NCBI GenBank assembly: GCA_963693315.1 | Contig: OY856186.1 | Coordinates: 371,282,850-371,346,849 of the forward strand | Direction: 5' to 3' | Length of the DNA stretch: 64,000 nt | Source: Diogma glabrata | Lineage: Eukaryota; Arthropoda; Insecta; Diptera; Cylindrotomidae | Part shown: positions 35,426 to 47,245 of the stretch, one piece after another | Numbering within the stretch: position 1 is the first letter of the stretch | Layout of the letters: every line of letters begins with the position of its first letter | Notes under the pieces: model-generated | What the model saw: only the letters and a program-made list of their open reading frames with translations | The model's database searches: none | What the model was told of the DNA's origin: nothing | Position numbers and translations under genes: made by a program

Positions 35426-36824
35426 TTAATCTTTTCATCCACTTAACAGTTTCATCTCTCCCATAAGCTTAATTGAATGTTATTTTTAAATTTTCGTAAA
35501 TTAAAAAAAAATTGACAACGTGAATTTCACCAAATTCATCAAAACAAAATCCGTCATTCTTCACATGTTGTATTTTCGTTAACAATAACTTTTTTTGCTT
35601 ATGCGTTTGGTTTTCTTCTAATAATATCACTCTGACGAAATAAATATCTGTACAAAAAAAAGTTGTGGTGAATTTTTAAATACAATTAAAATGCATTAGT
35701 TGCGGATTGAATATCAATTTCAAATTACTTTGAATGCGTTATTATTATTGTTATACGTTTAATTTAATTTGTTTATTATAAGACAATTTTCGTTAGCATA
35801 AGTACTTCATAAATTTGTAAAAAAAAAAATTCAACCACAGACCACTAAGCACTTTCCTTTTCTATTCAATTGAATGTACGAATAATAAATATATTAATTT
35901 TTGATATTTATTATTTTACAGTCAATTTAGATGCAAAATTTCAATTCAATTGCAAACGGAAACTTCTCTTTTCGTTTCATAAGAATAAGATTATTTCAAT
36001 GCAATGAGTTTTTATGGAAACTTGAGTCTAACTCAAGTCCAAATTAACAAGTCCTTAACTCAACAAAAATGTCTATTCAATCTAACCTTCAATTTTATGT
36101 TAAATACAGATTTTATCTTTATAAATCCACAAACGAAACTACCCCTCTTTATACAGTTAGTTAAAAATGCAGATGGCTTGTCTTTTTATTCTTCATCTTA
36201 TTTTTTTTGCCATCTTTCGACAGCTGTGCTTTTGGCAAATCATAATTTAAAATCGTTATTTAATTAAAATTTCTGGAAACATAAATTCACCTGCGGATAG
36301 AGACAACTATAAAAATTCATGATAACTTTTATTTGATAAACAATAAACTAAAAAATTTATATCAATAAATTTATTTTAAGTTTTCTACGATTTAATTACA
36401 AGAGTATTTGTGTTCATATAGAAATGTGAACAATAGGTGATTGTTTTGGAAGTTGTAAACGTTTTTCGTACTGATGAGTTGTGTAGCTACAAGTGATGAA
36501 CTCTATTAAATTTCAAACTGAGACTCTTAAAATCCAATATAATAATAATAAATTTCAAAGTGAAAAACGCGGTATACTAGAGTTATATCAGAGTTGAATT
36601 ATTAAAAACATCAGGTCTTTGCTTACTGTTGTCATAGTTATTTCTTAGTTATAATTCTAAAAAAGTTATTACAATAAAAGTAAAACAAGAACAATTATAT
36701 CGAAAGTAATTAATCGAAATTTGGGACGCAAAATCTTAGTGATTTATGCAAAAACCTTATTATAACAAATTTCAATAATTTGGATTATTAGTGTTTGAAG
36801 TTTTAGTTTAAAACAAAAAACTGC
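35426..36824. other. AT-rich DNA, nothing firmly recognised
   Basis: A fair acceptor-like site (ttattattttacag, to 35,921) is followed by only 28 open codons, and the longer frame at 36,004-36,267 is not joined to it. No gene is called. Confidence 0.4.
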
Positions 36825-37300
36825 TTGCTTTCTATCTATCGTTCCATCTCTCTCCTAATTTTTTTTCCATCTCCCTTACCATTTATCTATCTTCTTTCTA
36901 TCTCTTCCCATCTCATTTTTATTTCTCTATACTTCATTCTATCTCTCTTTTTATCTTTTTTGTATCTATATCTCTTTTTATATCTCTCGTCTTATTTTTT
37001 TTTCTATCTCGCAACATCCATATTTCTTTTTCTACCTCTTCTCATATCTTTTATTTATTTCTCTTTCTATTTCTCTTCTCAGCTCTATATATAAATTTCT
37101 ATCTTCTTTTATATCTCTTTTTATTTCTCTTGTTGTCTCGTTCCATCTATCTTCCAATTTGTTTTTCCATATCATTTTCTATCTCTCTTTTCACTTTTTA
37201 ATTTATCTTTTTATATCTTTTTCTATATGTCTATTTCTATTTCTCTATCCCTCTATCTATCACTCTTTTCATCTCTCTCTTTTTTATCTCGCTCTGCCGT
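36825..37300 (+). repeat. (T/C)-rich degenerate microsatellite
   Basis: About 475 bp of tatctctt/tctttcta-type pyrimidine repeats. Two long plus-strand frames here encode only Ser, Phe, Leu, Tyr and Ile and are a product of the repeat. Confidence 0.9.
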
Positions 37301-37769
37301 GTTTATGTTCCATTCAATTCGTTTTAACATTAATTTATTGCGAGTTTAACCTCAACACTTCTTCTCCGTGCAAAAATCAAGACATTTTTATGAGTTAAAG
37401 ATTTGAATGGAATAATAATGGTGTGGTGTGCAGCACCTTATCAATTGCTATATGTGGTTGCAAAAGACTTATTTATAGACTTATGTTTTTATTACTATTC
37501 TATATATTTTTACTATTTATGCGATTACTATTCTCGACGTTTTCGGTGATGAGTCGATTGGAAATTGTTAAGTGGTTTTTATTGTTGTTAAAAAAAAACT
37601 CTGGAGAGACTTGATAATTTTCTAGGTTAAGTGTTTTTGGTTCCTTATAAAAATTCAGTGGTTCGAGTTAAAACAATAAATAATAAGAAACAATCGAAAC
37701 CAGTTTGTGCTAGTTTTGTTTTGGAATATAGTAATGATGGTTGCAAATAAAATCAGAATTGTTGGAATT
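37301..37769. other. Region upstream of the BEL/Pao remnant
   Basis: This is where a 5' LTR and leader would lie if the BEL/Pao element were complete. I could not match it to a 3' LTR, so no LTR is called. Confidence 0.3.
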
Positions 37770-39123
37770 TGTTCATTGGTCCTTCGAGCCGGATGTTGAA
37801 GATTATAAAGATTTATTCATTCTCTAATTCGGACAGAAGCTTAAAGGTATTTTTGAAGATATTTTGAAGATGTTTTTTTAGATTTATGTAAGTGACGCCA
37901 TCGTCCCGAAAAAAGCCAGCCACACCAAATTTGATAAGTATCAAACTTAATTATTTTCATTTAGTTTAACTAGTCAATGAAACTAGCTATATTAAAACAT
38001 TTGAACGGCTATGTCAACGTTACAATCGGAAGCATTTAATTGTGACGATATTTTTGAAAATGTTTTAAGCTACTTTCAATAAATGCTGCAAATTCAGACA
38101 ATTTGAAAAAGCTTGGTGATATCACAGACAAAGTGTTACGAGGATCAAGGGCTCTAGGTGAAGCACGAGAGCCATGGCTCGGTTATGTTACTTGTAACAG
38201 TATGGATGAAGAAAGTTAAGCCTTATCAGTACAAAAAAGTGATAACATTGATTTCCCGTCTTCCGATTTGTTGGTAAATTTTTTGAATAAACGGGCAAAT
38301 ATTTTGAAAAGTTTAAACTCAACAAATATCTGATTTTCAAGAACAAATTCGTCAAAAGTTTTAACCTTGAAATCTTAACATATATAATTAGGGCAAATAA
38401 AATTGATTTGAATTGCGGTGTCTCTTAACACATTTGGATTTAGTCAAAAAGAGGAACCCAAGAACTGTGCAGTTGACATGTTATCAACAACCATAATAAA
38501 CATTCGAACTAGCACTGCTCGAATTTTGATTTTAGGAAGTCTACCAAAACAAAAATTAACCACCGAAGAAGAAAAAATGAGTGAAACACACACTGAAGAA
38601 ACCGTTTGTAGACGAGATAATGGTATGTAGTGTGTTTACGATTTAAGAATTTAAACATTAACTTGAGTGATTCTCAGTGGCAAGCTGTTAATAATAAACG
38701 CATGGAATTAATGTAACGTCGTTTCAGAGCAGGTCAACGAACAGTACCACAGTGGATAAATTTCTGAAAGAGTACTAAGATTTGGGACAAATTAAGTTTA
38801 TTTGAAACGATGTTCACATTAATGATGTAAGTCCATTTTGTATCTACCATATCACTGTGTTTTAAAGGAAACTAGTTCAACCACAAAGTTGCAAGTTCTA
38901 TTTGATGGGTCGGTCAGATCACCCACAAATAACTCATGCAATGATTATCTAATGATCGGCCCAAACATCCGACAGTCTTAACTGAATATAATTCAACGAT
39001 TTAGGCTACACGTTTGTTGTTTCTGCTGATATAGAAAAGATGTATAGGTAGGTGCTAGTTCATGAACAAGATATCGATTTTCAGTGAATATTTTGGGAAT
39101 GAGATGAAAACGAAGCTAGAATA
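37770..39123 (+). pseudogene. BEL/Pao retrotransposon remnant: gag (DUF1759-type) to start of RT
   Basis: Reading the plus strand in changing frames gives the usual BEL/Pao order. About 37,770-38,370 resembles the gag DUF1759 region: EDYKDLFI near 37,800, LKHLNGYVN near 38,000, NLKKLGDITDKVLRGSRALG near 38,100, PSSDLLVNFLNKRANILKSL near 38,270. The frame at 38,418-38,630 lies where the gag tail and protease should be. About 38,850-39,123 is the N-terminal RT: TTKLQVLFDGS-like, then LMIGPNIRQS, RFRLHTFVVSADIEKMYR with the first catalytic aspartate, and LVHEQDIDFQ. It is then cut off at 39,124 by an R2 repeat. A small C-terminal piece of what is probably the same element lies at 42,626. Many stops and frameshifts; dead. 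Confidence 0.75.
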
Positions 39124-39590
39124 CACAGTCACAAAAAAGGCAAGAGCGTCTGACTACACACACTATATGTTTTCGGGGTCGCTGAATCCGAATTCGAAAT
39201 CAATTTGACCCCAGCACGCCAGAGTTCTGAGGTTATCTCAAAAAACCGCAACACCTCATCAAAATTGACTACAACCGTTAACCGTTAAACCCGATAACCC
39301 AGCCTTAACAATTTTAACACTAAAACCCGATAACACATCGATCCTCAACTAAATATATAGCCCCGTAATCATTTGAACCACTTTCCCTATAGCACCATGA
39401 CTCCATAACCCTATTACCCCCGTAAAACAGCCACAAAAAAATTTAGGCTGGAGATCTAACTATAATATGTTTTTAGAGTCACTGAAGCCGAATTGGACTT
39501 CGGTTTGATTCAAGCACGTCAGGGTTGTTTGATTCAAGCACGTCAGGGTTTTGACATAACCTTAAGTTTAACAAACATAAATTTTTGTTA
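39124..39590 (+). repeat. R2 repeat copy inserted in the BEL/Pao RT
   Basis: Starts ACACAGTCACAAAAAAGG exactly where the RT frame breaks, then gcgtctgactacacacac, ttttcggggtcgctgaatcc, gttaaacccgataac, catgactccataaccctat, and a second ttagagtcactgaagccga. A caagcacgtcagggttg phrase is duplicated at 39,508 and 39,535. The order of blocks is the same as in the copy at 16,565. Confidence 0.75.
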
Positions 39591-42337
39591 AGTGTTTTTG
39601 AGGTTACGTCGCAGTCAACATCCCAAAACAAGGCAACGCCCAGTGATAGGGATAACCATAACGACATTGCAAATTTCGAGTATCGACTCGCACAACAATT
39701 CAATAGCCGTTTTGACGATTTCTGTAGCTGATGGCCTCGTCAAAACATAGGTATTCGGCCATCAACTACAACAGCGAATTACACCTTCAGATGCTCTTCC
39801 AAATCTCATCACCGATCTTCTTCTAGATTTCGAGATACATGCTTCTATCACCGCAAATTTGGCAACAAAACACGTAAATGTTTACAACGGTGCAATTACA
39901 AAAAACTAGACGTAACAGCTTCGCAATTTCAGAACTTGCGAAACTACTAAGTTCCGCTGTTATTACGTCTACATTTGGGCTTTACAACTCATGCCGTCTA
40001 TTTGTTAGGGACGATGAAAATTTAATACAGTTTTTGATCAATAGTGGTGCTAAAATCTCAGTACTACCCCTATTAACCCATGTTAGCTTTCCACATGGCA
40101 TTACAGATCCCATTTAAAAAAGATCCCATCAAAGATCCCATTAAAAGATCCCAACACTTACTGCTACTAACGGTACAGTAATTCGCACATATGGTACCAA
40201 GCTGTTGAAACTGAGCATCGGAACTCGGCGTACATTCACACACACTTTTATACTGGCAGATGTTAACAGGCCTATAATAGGTGGCGGTTTCCCTCAAGTA
40301 TGACCTTATGGTCGACTCTTTAAATCGAATAAAATCGATTCAAACTCAAAGGCATCTCTTCATGTGAATGCAATTATAACAGATTGTAATACGCCTACTC
40401 CTAAACATTTCAGCGTCGACAACCAATTCGGCACTTTCTTCAAAAAGTGGTCGTCATTTACCGAGGCACTATACTATGGCCTTCAGATTATGCACAACTT
40501 AAAGCCTTACATTATGACTAATGGAAAACTTCCATCTATTAATCACAAACGCCTGGATGCGACGAAACTTAAAGCTGCAAAGACCGAATTCGAACATACG
40601 GTGGAAGTAGGTATTTGGCTCACCTTTACACATGGTTCAGAAAAAGGAGGCAGAATATCTCCTGCTTTTGGAGAAAATTTTCACTCAACTGAATATGGCA
40701 TAAATATAAAAACTTCAAACTGCATCTTCGGCCAAAAATCACTTGATTTTTTGAGCCATTCTATTTCGGAAAACGGTATACTCCCATCGAAAGATAGAGT
40801 TACTGCACATCTACAAATTTCAAGAACCAAAACCAATCCACCAAATACAGCAATTCGTATAGGTATGGTGAATTATTACCACCACTTCATACCACGATTA
40901 CCCGAATTGTTAGCGCCTATTCACGAGCATTTGGCATAATTGATTAAAAAAAGGTAAGAACAAGTCCAGAGGACTGTAACGAGTAAAGAATGTCTTGCCG
41001 CCGTTGCTCTTTAAGCACATCCATTGAATAACACACATTTAAACATAACAGACACTTCGAACACCGCAGTCGGAGATGTACTACAACAATACAACAATAG
41101 ATGTAGCCATTTGCATTACTACACTACTGAAGCAAAATATTTCGAGTTTAAAAGAGAGCTACTGGCAATATGTCGCGCAATTAAACATTTTCGATATTTT
41201 GTCGTAGGTCAAAATTTCTCTACTTGATCACAAACCTCCAATCACAGCAATTTCCTCAAAAATTTTACGATCTTCACGATAACTACGTCATCTAGATTTC
41301 ATCGCATAATTCACCACAGACTTACGACACATCAAAGGTAAAGACAACGTCGTGAATGATTGCTAGTCATGTTCTACTGAAGAAATTCTACAGAAATCGG
41401 CACTTCTCCTTTCAACCTGATAGATCTACCAAATTACAACAGCAGGACGATGAACTTAAGAAATTGATTAATCCTGACACACAAACCGTCAAGATAATGA
41501 AAAGTTAAACTTAAGTTCATACGATCATCAGGTTGCAAAGACAATATCTGGTGCGAGACATCTTCTTATTATAATCGACCATACGTCCCACACAGCATCA
41601 GAAAAACGATCACCTACATGGTTTATCACATACTGGCATATGCGCAACGCGCAAATTAATTACATCTTAGTATTTTTTGTCCCGAATGAATGTTGACACA
41701 GGGATATGGGCCAAATCATGTGAATCGGCTCAACGATCAGAAGTTCAAGGACGCACAAAATTGTGGGGGACAATTTGAATCCAATCTGTTCACCGAGCTC
41801 ACGCTTCTTCTAGGATCTCATCGATTCTGCACAACTATTTACCAAAAGCAAACGGACTTGTCGAACGCTTTAATCGTCAACTTAAAGAATCGTCGGAAAT
41901 GCAATACCGTTCGTTGGAGCACAGACCTCCCAATAGTATTACTTGGTATAAGAACCTCTTTCAAAGAAGACCTCAACTACATACCTGCAGAACTTCTTTG
42001 TTGACTTTCCTACAGCCAACACTTCTGACACATCTGAGTTTATTCAAACTGACATATTCATCCCCAAAGATCTCAACAACTGCATACACGTTTTTGACCG
42101 AGTGGACAAAGCAAAAGGATCTCTTAGTACACCGTACGAAAGGCCGCTTACAGTTATACACGAACTGCGTAAATTTGTTTATCTTGGAAATTCACAGCAA
42201 GAACACGGCGATCGGCATCGACAGGTTAAAACCAGCATCCTGTTGGCCGACAAAAGTACGCAAAAGCATCACAAAGAAGATCATTTTAATTTGAATCGAT
42301 CCAAAATTGTTCATTTTTTATCTGGTGGGGGAGTATA
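39591..42337 (+). pseudogene. Ty3/gypsy-type gag-pol remnant
   Basis: Domains follow in the usual order. The gag tail has an H-x-K-F-G-x-K-x-x-K-C zinc-like motif (about 39,853-39,885). In the protease (about 40,030-40,300), FLINSGAKISVLP has Asn where the catalytic DSGA aspartate belongs; ADVNRPIIGGGF follows. An RT remnant (40,364-40,939) starts with LKAAKTEFEHTVEVGI and ends with YYHHFIPRLPELLAPIHEHL, but the YxDD centre is missing by deletion. RNase H (41,024-41,227) shows TDTSNTAVGDVLQQ and KRELLAICRAIKHFRYF. Integrase (about 41,540-42,005) shows GGQFESNLFTELT and LLGIRTSFKEDL. A C-terminal part runs to about 42,330 with AIGIDRLKPA. Frameshifts and stops throughout. It lies between the two pieces of the BEL/Pao element, so it probably inserted into it. 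The 5' LTR is absent. Confidence 0.88.
42324..42333 (+). promoter_or_regulatory. Polypurine tract of the Ty3/gypsy element
   Basis: ggtgggggag immediately before TGTGGCGG, the expected plus-strand primer position just upstream of a 3' LTR. Confidence 0.6.
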
Positions 42338-42497
42338 TGTGGCGGCAAAACACTGAAATAATACAAACTCAAATTAAATAACAACGACAACACTCGGCGA
42401 AACAAAAAATAAAACAGGTTCAACGGAAGCTGAATTCGCTTTAATAAATATATTCATTGTAACAAACATTCTGAGTTTTGCGTTCGGCCGAACAACA
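42338..42497 (+). repeat. Probable 3' LTR of the Ty3/gypsy element
   Basis: Begins TGTGGCGGCAAAAC right after the polypurine tract, contains an AATAAA at 42,443-42,448 and plausibly ends ...gaacaaca at 42,497, giving TG...CA borders and about 160 bp. With no 5' LTR to compare, the right border is a guess. Confidence 0.5.
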
Positions 42498-42625
42498 AGT
42501 CTTTAAAAACGAAAAATAACATTAAACAGAATTGAAATCTTGTTTCCATGTCAAAGTGCTTGTTTTTATTTAATAAAAAACATATTGTGAGAGGTTGACT
42601 TTTAACTCCTTCAATATAGATTCAT

Positions 42626-42727
42626 CCAGGAATGGACAAAGTCGTTCGAGTAGTATCTTTGGAAACAAAGAGTGGTATTCTGAAACGTCCTATACATAAA
42701 TTAATCATATTGCCACAAGGCGGTCGA
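42626..42727 (+). pseudogene. BEL/Pao pol C-terminal fragment (DUF5641-type)
   Basis: One open stretch reads PGMDKVVRVVSLETKSG, then ILKRPIHKLIILPQGG, matching the pattern of the extreme C-terminus of BEL/Pao polyproteins (a PGxDGxxRVV...TxxGxxxRPxxKLxxLP signature, from recall). It is in the same orientation as the gag-RT piece ending at 39,123, and the intervening DNA is the R2 copy plus the gypsy element. The rest of pol (RT core to integrase) is missing. The aatgtccacgctc directly after it may be the start of a 3' LTR. Confidence 0.7.
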
Positions 42728-42914
42728 AATGTCCACGCTCTTCAGCAGATTCGAAATTACTTTATAAAAATTACAAAAAAATTATTTCAAAAAAATTATA
42801 GCAAAAATTAAAAAAGGGAATAATTATCTTACCCAATAGAAAAATAATTTTGTTTAATCAGCATCTTTTTAATTTCAATTAGCTACGCATTTTTTGCGGG
42901 GTCACCAACTTTAG

Positions 42915-43435
42915 AAATAAATTTCAAAACTTTTATACATTTTCCATATGTGTTTTCATTTTTCACAACACAGTACACAACACAGTACAACACCACGTTA
43001 CCCTTGCACGAATATTACGGTGACCACACTCGTTGTCGATTGAAGTCAAGAAAGCCTCCACATAAAACTGCCAGCAACCTGCTGGCAACTGATTTTAATA
43101 TCTTGGATGCCTGGGACACCTCCTGGCAACATTACAACACAACTGGCCTTTCTATTACTAACCCGACTTCTACCCAACCTGGTTTCGATTTGCCACGTCA
43201 TACCTGGACTACATTAAACCGAATAAGAACGAATCATGGAGGTTGTGCTGATTCTTTCTACCAGTGGGGCATTTCAGAGTCCCCTGAGTGTGACTGCGAC
43301 GCTCCACAACAAACTATAAAACACATTGCAACTGTGTGTCCAATTCGACGTTACAATGGCAACATCTCAGACATCCATTTGGCAACTCCCGATGTAGTAG
43401 CATGGATAGACTCGCTCGATGTAAACATCTAATGT
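42915..43435 (+). pseudogene. LINE ORF2 C-terminal fragment with Cys/His cluster
   Basis: The frame 42,950-43,432 encodes 160 residues. It contains CRLKSRKPPHKTASNLLATD, a TWTTLNRIRTNHGGCADSFY block, then the spaced Cys/His set PECDCDAPQQTIKHIATVCP and a tail ending WIDSLDVNI. This arrangement is typical of the post-RNase H end of several non-LTR ORF2 proteins, where the Cys/His set is thought to bind nucleic acid. The frame is open, but everything upstream (endonuclease, RT) is absent, so it is a 5'-truncated copy. An AATAAA follows at about 43,616. It is unrelated in sequence to the other LINE pieces in the window. Confidence 0.7.
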
Positions 43436-46269
43436 TCAAATGTACTGCCCAATGTTCAAATATTTTACTTTTTAATTTACTTAAAAGACACGCAATCAAA
43501 TCGATTGTAAGTTCATTTAATGTGTATCCATGTATTGTTTTAGGTAGATTTCATAGAAGAGTCTACCTATTTTTAAGTTTAATTTTTTAATGTGTCACAA
43601 AAAAAACCATACGCTAAATAAAACAACACAGTACTGTAGTTTATGGAAATTTCAATATTACATATATTAAAGATTAATTAGCTATTCAATAAATAAAAAC
43701 CGCTGAAGAATTAATATTACAAAAAATCGTGATATAAATATATGAGTACATATCAAGATTTTACTATATTAATTTGACACTTATGACATTTTTTATTATT
43801 TTCATAAAATTACATTTAAAATACAATAATAGAAAAAAGACGGAAGTCAAGATACAAGAAATAAACATAATTTTTAACAGACATAATAAATAAGTTACAG
43901 AAGTTGACAATATTTTGAAAATTTTTAAATTAATTAGAGTCACGTATTTTTTTAGTAGATTTTTACATCAGATATAGACATTTATGAAAAAAATGTAATG
44001 GAAGTACGTTTGCGTTAAAAAGTAAAAGTTAAGTGAGGAAAAGTAAAAGACAGAAACGCAATTTTAAATGTTCACTAAATACTTATTTATTGTACAATAA
44101 ACAAAACACAACAAGGAGACACAAATACAGTTTCATAAAAATTACAATATTCTTATTTAACCGATCTCTATGTGATGTTATGACATCCTCTACTGACCAA
44201 ATTACGAATCAAAACAATAACAAACCGATCGCCATATAAATATTACATATAAACAAAAATAACGTAATTAACAAAATGTTTTCACCAAACATAACGGAAA
44301 TATCATAAACTTATTCATATCGCAAACCGTAACTTTTAACAGTAAAACATAAAAAAAACTTCATCGAAAATATTTAATTTTGATTTTTTTGACAATGATT
44401 AATTATAATTAAAAATTAATACCAAGAGAATTCTTTGAGAAAACAAAAAATTAAAAACGTTTTTATTTTGACGCGTAACGCCGTCATTGACATTTAACAT
44501 GTGATCTATTTGACGCTGTCATCTTTTTTGTTTGTATCTTTCTTCTTGCAAAAAATACTTTTAAGAAAAGAAAACAGTTTTTTATTTTTAATATTGCCGA
44601 TTGTTTTTCTTTCGGAACAAAAATAAATTATGTTTTAATGATTTTTTTTTTTGCAAAAGAAAATAGTTTAGAGTTACGAGTTTAGTTACGAATAAATAGA
44701 AAAAAATTCTCACAAAAAACAAAAACAAACAAGTGATTAACGTCCCATTAAATAAATTGGAATGCTGTGAAATTAAATTTACGATCGTAAATTTGGAAAA
44801 AACAAACACTGAATTAATTATCTTTAATTTTCTACGAGTTTTTCCAATCTATAGTTTATTGACATGTGGTTACAATAGTAAAACTTAATATTTCTTATGA
44901 TTTATATGACAACGAACGTGAATAAAAGTCGATTTAATTTTTTTAATTAAAGTCTTACTTACTTAACGGATACATGTTTAATCTATGTCCTGACATCTTA
45001 TTAAAATGCAAATTTTTAAACTTTGGTTTTTCAGATTCAATATTCTTTGAAGATATTATTGTTTTGCAGCAAACAAATTTAAAAATGAAAACTAGTTTCT
45101 TTCGTTTTTCAGATCAGTTTGTTACTTCGGACGGAAGTAACGTTTTCAAACGGAAATGACGTTCAGTTAAATAAATTATAATGTAACCACATATTTTTAT
45201 CTCTATCGTACTACCCTCTGATTTTAAATCTTAAACTCAAACAAACAATAATACAAAAATAAAATAACGATGAAATTCAAACAACAATGAAATAATAAAG
45301 GCAAACGAATATTATTTTCGGCTAGAATACGATACAATTCGATTATATGTTATTATTTTTTGGAATAAAATTTTAATAGTTGCTCATTTGGCTCGTGTTA
45401 AATATTATATGAGGTAGATGAGTCGATTTTAGTTACATAATTATTGAGTTTCGTTATTTGAATCTATTGAATTGGAAACAATTAGAATCAAAAGCCAAAG
45501 TTATTTGAAATTATTCAGTGGTTATCCACTCAGTTCTAAACCGTAACACAACTATTTGCAACAACAAATTTATTTCAATATTTCATAAGGAAAAATGTTT
45601 CCATTTAAATGACAATTACAATTGCGAACGATAAAGCAAATCTTCCTTATACAATAACAACAAATTTTCTCCTACTTAAGCTAATTTGATAACCACGACT
45701 TGATTATGATAAAATTTAAAAAAAACAAACCACAAGTAATACCATAAATTAATTTTTTTTTTCAATATAAGATTTTTTATCTATCTTTGATTAATAAAAA
45801 ACCATTTATAAATAAATTAAAATTAGTGTGATAATAACCAATAAACAGTTAATTTAATTGCATTTAATTTTTTTTTTTAAATTAATAAAAGTTAATGTCG
45901 ATTACATAACATTGCAGAATTATGTAAATATTTACAAGTTTTCTCCGTTTTCTTTCAATAATTGATGGTAACTTATGTTTTCCGGTGAGGACTATATTAA
46001 TTTTATAAAGACAAGTTGAAATATGATAGATCATGGAAATAAATGTATTTATAAATATTATAAAACATTTTACTTCTCGATACTTACCATTTAACCCTCG
46101 AATAATAAATTATATTTATGATGTTTATGATAGTTTTATTAATGTTGGAAAGTTGAATAAATTTTGTTTTAAATATCTAAACAATTATAAAGAGAAAATA
46201 ATTAGTTTGAAAAATGTTTTGTCAAACACCTTAAACTGACATTTTGAAAATTAACATACTTCCGAATTT
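43436..46269. other. AT-rich DNA, nothing recognised
   Basis: Nearly 3 kb of A/T-rich sequence with only short frames (e.g. 46,033-46,239, Asn/Ile/Lys-rich). No repeat shared with the rest of the window was noticed. It may be old intergenic or intronic DNA. Confidence 0.5.
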
Positions 46270-47245
46270 CATATCTGCTAAGTAAGTGTGGTTTGATGGA
46301 TGGATGCGGGGGTGGGTACACTCGCATCCACACTGAGAAGAAATCAAACAGATTTTGAGTAAAATTCAAGAGGGTATTTGGGTAAATGGTTCGAGGATAG
46401 GGAGTACGCACACCAGTGGACGTTAACAGGGAAATAAATCGCATGTCATTCTGTGATTGATGTTCTACCTACACCTACACCAACCCTTTTTATTATTAAC
46501 ACAGGATGTTTCGGTAGTGCCTTTAGCTTGCCAGGGAACGGTGAGCAGGAAATTGCTAGCTCTTGGCTGTCTGAGCTAAAGTTATACCGCCTTTGTCATC
46601 TAGTCATCCGTCAATTTTACCAAAGCACTCTTCCACTTTGTTTATTAAATTAAGGTAGTTTTACTATTATATATTTTTTTCGTTCTGTTTTTTTTTTTTG
46701 CTGTTCCTTGGGTAGATGGCAGAATATGTAAGTTCATGACGCACAAACAACTTTGGTGTTTTAGTTAAATCGATTATTCTGCCGTTTCCTTCTCAAAATT
46801 GTTCTTGGATTTTTTTTTTATATGTTGGTTTTGATTCTAATTTACAAGTGCGACACAATTTAATTTTGATTTTATAATTTTGTTTTTCGTTACATTATAA
46901 TTCTTATATAGTCAATACAAAAAGAAACAAATAAAACAATTTTAAAATAAAATTTTACATAACAATTCAAATCACACTATAAAAAAAGTCAGACAAGTGC
47001 AAATAAAATTCGCTCATCAAGGGATCCGTGAATGTAAAAGAACACAATATCAAAAATTATTGACAAAAAGTTGTGTTGTAATCTCCTTATATTTCCAGAC
47101 CATAGACGCATAACAAAATAAATGTTAAATTGTAAATGTAAATAGTAAATTACAATCAAATCTACATTGATCAAAAATGGCAAAAAATGTTAATGCAGGT
47201 TAAATCTTATCCATAGATGTTTATGGTAACTTAAGAAAGATTCAT
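46270..47245. other. Spacer with a GC-richer patch
   Basis: 46,270-46,640 is less AT-rich and contains a ggatgcg...cgcatcc hairpin (about 46,300-46,330). No gene is recognised. The rest is AT-rich. Confidence 0.35.

Noticed and set aside
36825..37398. Long hydrophobic plus-strand frames
   Set aside because: They translate a TATC/TCTT microsatellite into Ser/Phe/Leu/Tyr/Ile only.
43314..43590. Frames overlapping the LINE C-terminal fragment in other phases
   Set aside because: They are shadows of the 160-codon frame with the Cys/His cluster.
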